From assembly GCA_016584495.1 (NCBI GenBank), contig WAID01000002.1, forward strand, positions 496,001-560,000: a stretch of 64,000 bases of DNA, in the 5' to 3' direction. Within the stretch, counting starts at the first letter, position 1. Each line of letters begins with the position of its first letter. The translations under genes and the position numbers were made by a program. Shown here one piece after another: positions 46,137-58,400 of the stretch. Source of the DNA: Celoporthe dispersa. Lineage: Eukaryota; Ascomycota; Sordariomycetes; Diaporthales; Cryphonectriaceae. The notes below the pieces were generated by a model. The model had not been told where the DNA came from, ran no database searches, and worked only from the letters and a program-made list of their open reading frames with translations.

Positions 46137-48038
46137 TCACACCTTGCCAGCCTTGAGAGCCTCGGCAGCAGGGACTTCCTCGTCCAGCGGCAGGATATCA
46201 GGCAGCGGGCCCCGGGGCGTGATGGAGAAGGGGTTGATCTGCGTGTGCGACTTGGTGTAGTGGTTCTTGATATGGAGGAAGTTGGTCGTCTCCCTAAAGG
46301 CTGGGACGTTCCAGTACAGGTTGCGCATCCACTTATGGATATGGGGGTAGCCGGAGCGGATGTCTCTGATGTTGCACTTGAAGTGCTGGACGTACACGGG
46401 CTGTTTGCGGAAAGGGGGGGCTTGGGTTAGTGGGGTGTGGATAATGTGAAGGGGCGGGGAGGAGGGACTTACATCGAACCGGATGATGGTGACAAACCTA
46501 TCCCGAGAGGAAGCAGAACAGGTCAGCACTCTTCATCACCTCGCCAGACAACAATGCCGAGAGGAGAGGAGGGGGAAGAAAGGAAAGGGGCGCCTACAGC
46601 CTGATATCAACCTCGGTCAGCTCTTTACCCAGGTAATACGGCCCCTGTCCGGCGGCAAGGTGTGCCTCGGCGCGGTCGAGCGCCTCAAAGAGGGCGGTGA
46701 CGTTCCTGTCGTAGGCGTCCTGCGTGGTGGCGAAGCCGGACTTGTACACGCCGTTGTTGATCTTGTCGTAGTGCCACTCACCCGCCTCGTCGATCTGGGT
46801 GCGCAGGGCGGCTGGGTAGAGGACGATGCTGCGGTGGGCCTCGTCGAGCTGGTCGTCGAACTAGTGTGTTGTTTTAGGTTAACTTGTTCAATCGAGATGT
46901 GTGTGTGTGTGTGTTCACCTCCTAGCTTTGAAAGGGGGATGGATGGCTGGGAGGGAGGGACAAGATACAGGCCAGTAGACTCACCACCGTGCCAAACATG
47001 CGCAGGATCTCACTGCTCTCATTATTGACAATCGTCTTCTGCTTCTTGTCGTACAGAACAGGAACGGTGAAGCGGCCGCCATAGTCGGGGTCAGACTCGA
47101 AGTAGACGTCACGGAGGTGGGTGAAACCTTCGTGGAGAGGGTCCGGGATGACATTCTCGCCCTCGGCGTCCTTGTCCTCGGCCGTCGGGAAGCGCCATCC
47201 TGTCGAGGACAACTGTTCTTAGCACGCCACATCTTGCGCCCTCGCAAGGCTCGTCCTCGTATGATATGAGAAACATATATATAGAGAGGGGTTTCAACTC
47301 ACCCTTCTCACCAAGATGCCAGTGCACCGACGAGACGGTGATGAAGTCCTCCAGACCCTTGAGCTTCCTGGCGATAATCACGCGCGTCGCCTGGGGCCCG
47401 ATACACGCTCCGTCAGCCCACATACACCATGATGGGGATACAACAACGACGACAACCCAGATGCCCGAGACGGGTGGTCCTTGGAGAGGGGAGAGAGAGA
47501 GAGAGAGAAGAAGGAGAGGAAGAGAGCTCTGCTTACCCAGGGGCAGGCATAGCTGATATACAGGTGATACCGGCCCTTCTCGGGCGGGAATCTGGCCCCG
47601 GGATCGCTGGAGATGTGCTCGCGGAACGAGGACGCCTGGCGCTTGAACTCGCCCGACTTGTCCTTGGGGTCAACCCAGTTTGTGACCTTGAAGGCGGAGG
47701 AGGAGGCCTTTTTATGTGCAGCAGCAGCGGCGGCAGGGAGAAGAGAGGTGTCAGCGGACGAGCATGTACTTTACGGGCAGCGTGTGTGGAGCCTCTCCTC
47801 AGGCTGGGCTCTCTTTCTTGCAGGCAGCAAGGGGCGGCCCCAGGGCAGGGTGTGCACTCACCATTCTCGTCTGGGTGTAGACAGCCGGAGGAAGAGGAGT
47901 TGTCTTGGCCGCCAGGAACACTCCTTGCCGTGACGGCGACAGGCGCTGTGAAGAGAAGAACAGGCTGCGGGTGTTGGGTCGCAGGGACAAGACGGAGGAG
48001 GTCTGCTTTGGTGCCCTCGGCAGAGCGCTGAGGAGCAT
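46137..48038 (-). CDS. ECM4: Glutathionyl-hydroquinone reductase, Xi-class GST (Ecm4/Gto-like)
   Basis: Seven exons, 48038-47862, 47707-47537, 47390-47303, 47199-46985, 46860-46598, 46497-46473 and 46400-46137, give about 400 aa with all phases consistent. The core starts at TNWVDPKDKSGEFKRQ. It carries the Xi-class motif SYACPWATR with catalytic Cys about 114, then VHWHLGEKGWRF and DVYFESDPDYGGRFTVPVL. A C-terminal helical domain has DIRLFVTIIRFDPVYVQHFK. Such enzymes reduce glutathionyl-hydroquinones with glutathione. The first exon encodes about 59 residues rich in Ser/Arg/Lys/Leu with no acids (MLLSALPRAPKQTSSVLSL...), a likely mitochondrial presequence. The exon ends with an in-frame ATG that could also start a cytosolic form. 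One exon is only 25 nt. Confidence 0.9.
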
Positions 48039-48814
48039 GAGAAGCCTCGAGCCTTGTTCTTTTATTTTCTTTCTCTTTCTTTTCTTTCTTTTGGAGATAA
48101 GAAGGTTACGACAGCCTCTCGACGACGGAGGAGACGTCAGTGGGATGATTTACGTATATAATAGTAAGGCGAGACCAGGGGCACAGGTGCCAAAGCAGGC
48201 GGGGGAGGATACTGTAACTAGCCAGCTAGTGTCCTCACTAACTACTTCCATATGCAGCTATGTAATCACTGCAAGTTCAGGTACCGTATGATTTATCATC
48301 ATCACTGTGTGTGCCAGATGCCTCAGTCATCATCAACAACAATAAAAAATAACAACATCCCCAAGGCTGTACGTAGGCCCGCCGGGTTTGAAAAAAAGAA
48401 AGAAAAAAAAGAGGTCCTGACTACATCTTGGAGAACACTTGCCTGCTTGTCAAATGCTCAAGTAATCATGACATCGCCGCGGCAGCCCCACCCGCTCGCA
48501 CTCACTTACTCAGCTGGCTTCATGATGACGGCGACTCTCTCCAATCAATCCCCATAGTGTACAGGGAACAGACGCATATGCATACACACACACATATATA
48601 TTGTCTCGTGGTTTTTTCATCTATCGCGAATGCCTTCTGTCTTTCCTGATCTAGCTAGACCCGCGGAGGCAGATGGCCATGCTGAGAGACGACACGCTCG
48701 CCTTGTGGAAAGGGGGGTGGGTTATCTGTCCATAGTATTGTACCAGCTTTGAGAACTTCCATGCCTTCGTGTCCCGTCACGAGCCCAGCCCCTTAGACTC
48801 GCCCGCCCGCCCGC
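48039..48814. other. Intergenic, GST promoter and UBA1 3' flank
   Basis: About 780 bp. T-rich sequence lies directly upstream of the GST start (48058-48092), and A-rich and CA-rich tracts follow further on. No gene is seen. Confidence 0.5.
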
Positions 48815-51800
48815 CTACTTCCGCGTGATCATCACATAGGGCACCTCGACGTCCTCGCCGTCCGCGTCCTCAACCACCACCTCGAAGATGACATTCTTCT
48901 GGTGCGCGGGGATGGGCTTCTGGGACACCGTCTCCACCAGCTCCGAGAGCTTGAGGCCCATCCGGGGCTTCGTCTTGTTGCTGGGGAAGAAGCCGGCATA
49001 CAGCAGGCTGACGCCCGAGCTCAGCATGGACAGCGAGAGGCCGAGCTTCTCCATCTCGGCAATGAGCTCCTGGCACGTGATGTCGGCAAACTCAAAGCGG
49101 TCCCAGATCTTGTCCATCGTGTGCTCCTTGCCGTCTGTCCCCTTCCACGTCACCTTCGGGCTGGCAATCGGCTCGCCAAACCCGAAGAAGGGCAGCGCCA
49201 GGTTGATGAAGCCGTTCTTGTACTGCTCCGTGTCCGTCTTGCCGTCCAGGACCTTGAAGAGCTCCAGGACGACCAGGCCCGTCACCAACGCCGTCGTCGT
49301 CGCGATCGCCGGGATGATCTTGCCCGCGATGAACTTGGTCTTGTGACGGTCAGCCGTCTCGATCTTGTAGTTCAGCGCCCGCAAGTTGCTTGCTGCCGTG
49401 ATGAAGTCGATATGGTGGTTGGTGTCATCGTCCTTCTCAAACTCGACCGGCGTGAGCTTGAAGCCCGCCATCGACTTGGGGTCGGGTATCTCGCTCGTGA
49501 TCTTGCTCAGCTCTGCTTCGTCGTCAAAGACACCTCCACCCTGAGCATTGGGATCCTGTGACATGTCAGCAGTGTTGAGAGGGAAAGAGAAGAGAAAGAA
49601 AAAGGGGGAGAAAGGGGGGGGGGAGAGAAAAAAGAAACCATCTCGGCTTGGCAGGCTTACAGGGTCCTTGTCATCAGCTTGGATCTTGACACCAGGGTCA
49701 GGGGAGAAGTCGGGGACGATCATGGACTCTACGGCGGCCACGTATGCCGCACGGCCCTTGTCATTTACATTGATATTGTAGTTGAAGGCGTGCAGGTTGG
49801 TGGCGGCAACAAGGAATAGGTAGTGCGTCTCGTTGTCGAGGTCAAACTTCAGCGGGTCTGGAGCGCGCTTGGGACCGGACCAGAATGGCTGCCCGGTAGA
49901 ATTGGTGGCATCCTTGGGGAAGTTGTAGAGGAGCTGCTGGATCGCGTTGTTGTACTGCTTCTCGAAGAGCATACGGGCCCAGCTCACACAGTCCTCGAAC
50001 GTGAGCGGACGCTCGTTCTTGAGGTAGTCTCGGAGCATCGTCAGTGTCGTCTTTTGATCCCCTCCCTGCGCCATTGTGCTCTTGAGATAGTTTGGCTGCG
50101 TCAGGTACAGATTGACAGTCTCGGCAGGCTTGACGAAAGCGGTCTCGAAGAGCTCCCGTGCCCAGGCGATCGTGTGCTCGATCTTGTTCGGGAAGCTTCG
50201 CAGGGTGCACATGGGGAAGGACTGCTCTGGGGGGTCGACTGAGGATGAGTACGACTCGGTGATCCCCGGCAGGACAACCTGGGTGTTGCTCCTTGGTCCC
50301 GAGCGTGCCGCTCTCGAGCAGTGGCTTCTTGAAGAACACACAGCGTCGGTCGACGTAGGTTCTCGCCTCTACGTTGTCCAGCGCGTTCGTGACACCGTCC
50401 AGCTTGGACCAGAACTCCTCGTTAAAGATCTCCTCGGTCTCGGGGCTAACGCGATCCTTGAGGCAAACGATGTGTCCGGCCAGATCAGGGTTCATGAGCT
50501 GAACGGACTCCGCCGCACAGTCGCTCTTCATCTTGCCTACATCCTTGGACCGGAACAGGAACTGTCGGTTCAGGTTGCTCTTCTCGATGGAGTCCATATC
50601 GGTAATGGTGATCTGGCCGTTAGGCCCGGTGCCGAGACCGATCATGGCCCAGTTCTTCAGCATCTCGCAGCCGATGGCACCTGCGCCGACCAGGAACTGC
50701 TTCACGTTGGAGAGCTTCTCCTGGTATTCCTTGCCAAAGACGGCGATCTGGCCATCGTAGCGGCTGCCCAGAGGGGCACATAGCTCCTCGGATCGCCCGG
50801 TGCCTTCGGGGAGCGATTCAAGCGAGTCAAAGTACATCCATTGCTTGACAGGGTGGAACTTGCCCGAGACTGCCTTGAGAACCTCCTGTGCCGTGAGTCC
50901 ACCAAAGAATGCCGCCATGGGGTTGAGGTCGCCCGTAGCCTGGTAGCTCAGCTCCATCAGCAGCTTCTCGTCGATCTCGACCTCGACACCCTGATCCTTC
51001 GCAAAGACCTTGGCAGACTCCAGCACCACCGTAGCGTCCTCCTTGTTCATCGGCCTCGGCCAGCGGCCCTGGGACTGTGCAAAGGCGTGCAACGCCTGGA
51101 AGCCGATGTGCAGCTGCTGGGGGCGGTCGAACTTGGCAAAGTCGGACGGGACGAACTCAGGATCCTTCAGCGCGGCCGAGAAGCTCTTGAAATCCATAAT
51201 CTTTGGCATCTTGACCTGCTGGAACAGACCGCCTCGCTTGTACTGGCCCAGGTCGGAGACATCGCCGATCGAGAAAGTATATGGCCCCTTCACAGTCACC
51301 TTCCGCGGCTCACAACCGTTCAGACCCTCCATGCCCTCGACCTCAGTGAATGTGACGTAGTCGCCATCTTCCAGCCCGTGGCGGGTCTCGTCGTTGGCAG
51401 ACACGACACCCTCCTCGTCGATTCCAGCAATGATGCCGCTGAGGGGGTTCTCGCCGGTTGAGTCGATAACGGAGAACTTCTCGCCGAAGTCACAGAAGAT
51501 GCTGCCAAACAGTCCGAATGTGTCGGCGGCAATCAAGTAGATGCCTTTCGAGTGGCAGTAGTCACCGATTATGATCTGGTCGTGCAGGGGGACGTTTGTG
51601 AGGACGACGATCTGGTACTTGTCGAACTGGGAGAGGTTCTCGGAGAGGCTTTACAAGGCGACTGGTCAGCAAGACGCTTCACAGGGCACCCCGGAAGGTT
51701 ATCGTGTAAGGGAGGAGCCTACCCTGAAGACTCGTGCACAGTGACGGGTGTGTACGCGTTGAGCTCTGCAACGCGCGGGACCGTGACCTGGTCGCGGCGC

Positions 51801-52241
51801 TTGCCAACGTCCTCGGGACGGAGGAAGAACTGAGAAGAGAGGTCTGCGATGGCGACTGGTGCGGGATCATAGAGGGTGAGGCTCTTGACGCCAGCCAGGG
51901 CGACGTTCTTTGCGATCTCGACACCGAGGCCCTTGAGCCCAACGATGAGCACGTTGGACGCGCCCATGCGCTTCATGGCCTCATGGCCAAGGACGTAGAG
52001 CTGTCGGCTGTAGAGAGACTCGTCGATCTCGCCCGTGCCCACGACGGAGTCGTCGACCTGCATCCGGGTGACCAGGTCAACCTCGGGAAGCCTCTGGCCC
52101 TGCAGACATCGAGGCGTGTACGTTAGCGACCGCTCGACGAACGGCTAGCCAGGAGCCCAGAGGCCCTCTGACGACCTGATACTGCTCACGGTGGCGGCGG
52201 GCAGATGGCAGCGGGACAGAGCATCGAGAACTTACAGCCAT
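48815..52241 (-). CDS. UBA1: Ubiquitin-activating enzyme E1 (one frame break)
   Basis: Exons 52241-52236 (only ATG GCT), 52099-51723, 51648-49661 and 49555-48815 give about 1,036 aa after discounting one extra base; yeast Uba1 has 1,024. It adenylates ubiquitin, forms the Cys thioester and charges E2 enzymes. The inactive adenylation half has DESLYSRQLYVLGHEAM and GLKGLGVEIAKNV. The active half has VGAGAIGCEMLKNWA and IEKSNLNRQFLFR. The catalytic Cys sits in FPMCTLRSFPN (about 608). The C-terminal ubiquitin-fold domain ends VEVPYVMITRK. The 105-bp third intron is a multiple of three and can be read through; splicing gives DDKDPDPNAQ. A 1-nt insertion near 50288-50295 separates LESGTLGTK from NTQVVLPGITESY. 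Confidence 0.96.
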
Positions 52242-54040
52242 CGTCTTTTTTGGGAGAGGCAGCGAGTCCCCGTCGTCTGAAAGCTTTCGCTTCCCCAGTT
52301 TGGAGGTCTCAAGAGATGTAATCTCCAGCGGAGAGGAGAGTTCAATACAGTGGCGGCGGCGGGTAGAGATGCTCTGGTCTGGAGTGTGATGCTTCGCGGT
52401 AATCCGTGGTTGTCGTGGTTGTGGTGGTGGTGCGTTCGCTGGGCTGTGTGATGTTGTGGGTTGTTGAAGCTGCGTGGTTGCCTCGCCGCCGAGCAGGTAT
52501 TATGAGGCAACCTCGACCCCACCAAGGTGGGTGGCTTCAGGCACAGGCTAAGCTGCGGGGCAACAGAACCACCAAAATTGCTGCCGCTCCGTTCTTCTTG
52601 TTCACTCTGGTCTGTCTGCCAGAGATATCGCTCTTGTCTGCAGTCAAGATATCCAGAAACCAGGTCTACGACACGGTATTGAACCCAGGGTATAATGCAC
52701 TCTTGTGTATCAAAAAAAAAATATATATATTGGTATTTATAAAAATAAAAATAAAATGGATGAGGTGTACAGAGCGCATGACAGAGCAGCCATCTTATTG
52801 TGGGACCTTTAGTGATTTGTCAACAACTCATCGAAGACGTCAGTATTTTTCAGCGCTCACAAGGTGGGTTGGGCTGTTGCCCGGTGCCACTGACAGGAAT
52901 AATAATCCGTCGATTCAGCACCTATGTACAACTCAGGTGCCCATCCAGACAACCACATCCCAGATGGACCCTCTTTCCCTCCAACTTTTGGCCCAGTGGA
53001 AGAAATTCAGCGAGGGATATCTGACCGTTGGGCATTAGCGACAAGGACGTCCTGATGCCTCATGAAAAGCCTACGAGCTCAAACGTCTCTCTTGCTGGCA
53101 AGGGCACCAATGAGGACCGAGGGGGCCGCGCAGGTTGACGGCTTGAGAGAACCAACCGTGCACCCGTTCCCCCCCCTCCCTCTTCGTTCTCCTCCTCTGT
53201 GCTGGAAGCTGAGCTTTATAAAACTCTAGCGTCATCGCAGATTCCAATGTTGCTGTATTGTTACGATAGCCTCAGGGGTAGCACTATATAGTCAAGCCCG
53301 TAAGACCTAAGCCCTTCTTATACCAGGGGTTCTTAAAATGTGGCTTGTGGTTTCAAGCAGAGACATATTACCATCATAACATCGGGAACTTCACATGAGT
53401 CCGTCCCTATCCCTCGGCCACTTCTTTGAGACCTGAATCTGTTCGCTCGCGTCCCACGGAGTAACTCGAGCTCGCTTAGCCGAAGCCAGCGAAGAAGATC
53501 TCCCGAGCCACCGTAGTACTAGATCTAGGAGCGACGGTGACCTGCCAACTTCAGCTATCCTGCAGGAATTGATACATTCAGCCGGACCACCCCAGTTGCC
53601 CTAGGAGCACACGGATACCGTGCAAGGCGTACCTGAGACGTGCGGCCTAGCCACAGAAAAAAAAAAAAATATAGAGAGAGAGAGGAAGAAAATTGAGTAG
53701 GATGCTAGGGGGTCCGCGATCTCAGTTTGTCCGTGGCAGAGAACCGCTTCATTGTCTTGCGAGATCATGCCAGGTGCACGTCTGGTCATGTGTATGTAGG
53801 ACCCTGGGGTTCACCTCCTCCTCCAATGTATTCTGAGTAAGTTCATTGTTGACATTCACGGCCCTAAAGGCATGTGCGTTAAAAAGGTCTGGCGGCTATG
53901 AAGTAATTCGATTTGTTTCCTTCTAGATTAAGCACAGCGAGCATCTCAAGACTATGCAAACTCTCGGAGACTTGTTCTTCAACAGGTCAATACCATACCG
54001 CCCCATCCACTCCACAGAATCACGATGAAAGTCAACGATC
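52242..54040. other. Intergenic 1.8 kb, UBA1 promoter and FPR1 3' flank
   Basis: A CT-rich leader (on the minus strand) precedes UBA1. An AT-rich patch lies at 52710-52755. No ORF has recognisable similarity, and no tRNA or 5S gene could be made out. Confidence 0.5.
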
Positions 54041-54828
54041 CTATTTGACGGCCTTCAGGTGGACGTCGCTGGAGCATGGTGTTAGTCTCGCTGTGCGGCG
54101 GGTTTGGAGTCAAGGAGCCGGGCAGTAGAACTCACAAGATCAGGTCAGAGTTGGGGGGAATGTGGCCCGGGAAACCGCTACATGATTCATTAGCATCATC
54201 CTCAAATGGCGGTAGGCCGAGTGGACAAGCAGAACAAAAATCCCTCGTCTGGCGACACAATACGGGTTTTGAGAACAAGTGAGAGAAGGGCATAGGAATG
54301 CTCTTACCGGTCACCATAGCCGTAGTCACTGCAGCGAAGTCATCATTAGCTTGCTTCGCTACTATCTCGATCGGACCTCAACAACATGGACGGGACTAGG
54401 CTTGCTTACCTGGAGATGTCAAGGGTGGCCTTCTCGCCAACCTTCATCTGAGTGACGCCCTCATCCCAACCTGTTTGAGAATTCACGTCAGGATCATCGC
54501 TTGGGGGAACAGGCAGGGAGGATTGTCCGGGCAGAGCACAGGTCGTGGCTTACCCTTGATGACCTGGCCGACGCCGATCTTGGTGACGAAGTCGCCACGA
54601 CCAACAGAGCTGTCAAACCTTGAGGCTAGTGCGTCAGCATGATTTATGCCCTCACGGACAGCCGAAAAGTTGGGGGGGCCGGCGGCAAGCCGAGTCGACA
54701 TACTGCTTGCCCTTGTTGTTAGGCTGGGAGGTGTCCTTGAGGTAACCGGTGTACTCGATGGTAACGGTCTGGCCGGAAGTGGGCTGCGCGCCATTGCCCT
54801 CTTGGTGAGTGGTCTTGGTAACGGCCAT
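54041..54828 (-). CDS. FPR1: FKBP12-type peptidyl-prolyl isomerase
   Basis: Six small exons, 54828-54704, 54618-54554, 54470-54410, 54328-54308 (21 nt), 54177-54136 and 54068-54041, give 113 aa, the size of Fpr1/FKBP12. All phases agree. The product reads VTIEYTGYLKD, FDSSVGRGDFVTKIGVGQVIKGW, VTQMKVGEKATLDIS, YGYGDRGFPGHIPPNSDLIF and DVHLKAVK. These include the aromatic pocket and the 80s loop of FKBP12. The family is a cytosolic proline cis/trans isomerase. When bound to FK506 it inhibits calcineurin, and when bound to rapamycin it inhibits TOR. With exons this short it is easily missed by ORF length. It lies in tandem with UBA1 and next to the gene-poor end of the window. Confidence 0.95.
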
Positions 54829-55369
54829 TTTGACTAGAATTGAAAGTTCTGGTGAGCAAAAGAAGAAGAAAAGAGGACCTTGGGGTTTGTGTAGAGAGGT
54901 AGCAGCCACGCTATGGTAACTGACCTCGTTTTATGTGGTGACTCTGGGGAAGTTTGTCCGAAAGTTTGAGAAAAAAGTGTGGTGAGTGTGGTGCAGCAAA
55001 GAGCTGCCAAGAAGGCGGCGGGACGTTGAGATGGAGTGACGTTTAAGTAGTGGTCCAAGGGGCAGCAGGGTGGAAAGTTGGGTCGAAAGGGTTGTGGGTC
55101 AGGTGGAGGAGGGCCTTTTTTTCTTCTTTCCTTTTTATAATTATCGGAACATTCCCAGATCAGACATGCACATGAGTCGGCAGGTGATGGATCTGACAAG
55201 CTCAGAGACAACAGGGTCGCAGGAAGTACCGATGCCTCTGATATCATTCAACTGCAGCTGCAACCGGCACAATATCGAAGCGGTACATGGGCGATGGGTA
55301 CGGTTGAGCCTCGCATCGGCGCGGAACCTGCGGGAACCATAGCAGGCCCTCTCGAGGGGGGGGGGGGGG

Positions 55370-55496
55370 CTACGTACTGCCACGGTACAGAGTATGCAAC
55401 ACAGGGCTGGCAGGGACCTGCTATAGTACCTGGGTAGGTACTACGGTACCATAGTACTCGCTACGTCTCTTGGTTCCTCGGGGTGTACTGTAGTAC
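55370..55496. repeat. GTAC-dense intergenic block
   Basis: Eight GTAC tetramers occur in about 125 bp, often as GGTACC or AGTACT palindromes, between a G14 run and a T/C-rich stretch, upstream of FPR1. Random sequence would give about 0.5. The function is unknown. Confidence 0.6.
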
Positions 55497-58400
55497 AAAC
55501 AATCACTATGATCGCCCCTTCCTCTCCTCTCCTCCTCTTGACAAGCGCCTTGGCTTTTGGGGTACCCATACGGCCAGACAGATACATCCTGACAAGCTCG
55601 ATGGCGTTTCTTCCTTCCTCACTGACGTCCCTGGGCCGCCTCAGAAAGGAAGGAGGGAAAAAAAAAGGATAAGAAAACCTCGCCCAACCCCCCCCACCAC
55701 AGGACAGCAAGAAGATTCTTTCTGTATCCATCTAATGTATGCACAGTTCAGCCTGAAATATGTATGCTTACATACATTGTGCCTACTGTGGTATGATGCA
55801 GTTCCGATCACCCTCGGCCCTTCGCAAACCTTTCCAAAACAACCCCCCCCCCCCGGTTACCAAGTTTTCTTGGGGCCCGTAGGTCATATGGCACGGCAGC
55901 TGAAAAAGCAACAGGGCAAGATCTCACCAAGCTTGGCCAGGGCAAGGCGGGGTATGCCGTGGGGTTCGATCTCCTGGTGGGGCAGCTCCTGCTAGGGTCT
56001 AAGCTGCTGCAACGCGCCTGCTGCTGCTATTGAGCCCCTCCCCTCCGCTTCTCCTCATCCTTGCAGGCACTCTGCCACTGTTCTTACCCGACCTGGGAAC
56101 GATTGTGACGGTGAGCTGGTGCCACTCATGAAGGGAGCCCTGGCGCAGATCTAAGCTGAGGAGTATGCAAGCTGTCTGCACTACTCACCACGACCAGTAT
56201 TCTCCATTCCCATTGAGCCGTCATTGCGTCTCGTTCTACAAGATACCTGTCTTATACGCATCTTAGCTGCATCCTCGAAGATTGTTCGTCCCAGCGTCCG
56301 TCCCCTCTTTCCAAGTTTCGATGTGGAATCACTCTCCTACGATATGCTACGATGTGACGTCGTGGGTAGAGAGAAGTCTAGGCCAATGTGCCAAAGAAAG
56401 AGGTGCATAGGGAAAAAGCAACGAGTGCTCGCTAAGGATCGAGATGGTAGCGGGTCAGGCCACTCACCACTGCACTAGAAGAAAAACGCGAGGCGCTCAC
56501 CCTGCGACCAAAATGAAGCAACGAAGATGGCGAGGGTTCAGATCTGCTGCCGCCGCAGGCAAGATGACTCAAGACTACGGAGCTTTCGGGTCGCAGGTAT
56601 TGGCACCTCGGGTTGTACATGCAGCTGTATCGCTGGACCACGGAGGCTGAAACGTCGGTAGACATGCCGGCTCGCGGCCTCGACAGGCCAGACGCTGCTA
56701 GCTAGGTACTATGCTCGTAGGAGCGGCAGAAGCAAGACTACCGAGACAGAGATGACCGCAACCTCTTGCAGGCGACAGCCACTACGGGCTTAACGCCCCG
56801 GCGAGGACGATCCCTCCCCCTTCTGTGAGATGCGGATGAAGGCAGCTGCACCCGGGAATCTTTTCTCTTTACTTTTGCTCTGCACGAGAAGATGTATCGG
56901 CTGGTTGTACATCTGTACGGGGCCAAAAGCATAATGGGTTCCATGTACGAATGTTGCGTATCTACTATGTACTCTGCATGCGGGGGTTTTCCGGACTGGT
57001 GCAGTGGATCGCCGGGAAACCTCCGCTCTGCATCACCCATGGATGCCACCACCAGAAAAAGAAGCCGATCGTCTAGGGCGACGACGACGAGGGGCTTGGA
57101 AAAGCGACAGGTGGGCACCAGATCAACGAGAACAGGCCACGGGTGACAGGGGAAACATGCAAGAGAGTGAGCGAGTAAGCGAGCGAGCGAGCACAAGAGC
57201 TGAGCTGGAGCAGAATCCAGACCGTCCGGGTCCGGGTCGTCGTCGGCAGACAAGTGCAGGGCTGAGCAGAAGCATATCTTGCCCGCCCAGCCCTCATCTA
57301 CGTCATTAGAGACAGCTGCTGTGCAGGTGCCTAGGGCCAGTACGAGACAGGGTGGATGCAGCTTGACAAAAGAGGATGATGCATATCTCACCGCATCTCG
57401 TCGTTTAGGCGAGGGTATGGTCGCTGACGATAACGCATGTAGGTATAGCAGAGCAGTATGTCCTGCACAAGAGCGGTCTCAATGCGGCAATAGCACCCTC
57501 TGCCGGGTGGAAGAATGCCACTGGTGGGTGGATTTGGATCACAAAAAGAATCTGATGGCTCACAGCCTCCAGTGTCTCGCTGCCTGGCAGACTCAGACGC
57601 GTGGACCCAATCTCGATCTACACGATTTTCTTTCTCGCGAACGGTCTTTAGCCGTCCCTAGGCAGTCTCTCGGGGCCCTACCTATGTGGCCTGTTGCCCT
57701 CTCCTCATCAGCGATCCACAGATTGAAAGATGATCCTCAAGAGCGCGCGGGAGCGGGAAGATGCATATGGCCCCTGGCTCGACAGCCAAGAGGCTTCGGA
57801 TCTTTCTCCCATCTGAGACTCCTGGATGCAGCTAGCCACAGATCTGAGAAATGTGGTCGACGATCTGGCCCTCAGGTTGAGGGCCGGAGATGAGCCACTC
57901 GGAGTGGTCTGTGGTCTAGATTTGCAATCGCTGCACACCTGTACGACCAGAGTCGGACCTTCTCACTGGTTTCCTCCTTTGCCAGGGACAGCAGCGGCTT
58001 CAGATATCGGACCAGGTATCGAGGGCCACCCACTGGACAGGGCTCGGATACGACGGAGGTCATCTATCGCTTGCTTGCCCCCTCATCGTTCCATCACGTG
58101 GGCGCAGTACATCCCGATCCCGTCAATATCGGTCCTGAGATAGGCGAGCTGCCGTTGGTATCTCCGTACACGTGCCCTCGCTCGCTCGGACGCAGCAGCT
58201 AGGCGAGGCGTCCCCCTGGAACGCCAGAGCACTCACCCGTGACAGCCTCCCCGGGACCTTCTCTGAGGCAGCTCCCTCGCGTCTGTCTGAGTGCGCGTCT
58301 CCGGTGACTCTCGCTTGTTCACGAGGCATATTGGCGGGCGCCACTGTAACATCGCCCGTGCCGTACTGAATCCATCCCCCTTGCTCGGGACCGACTGACA

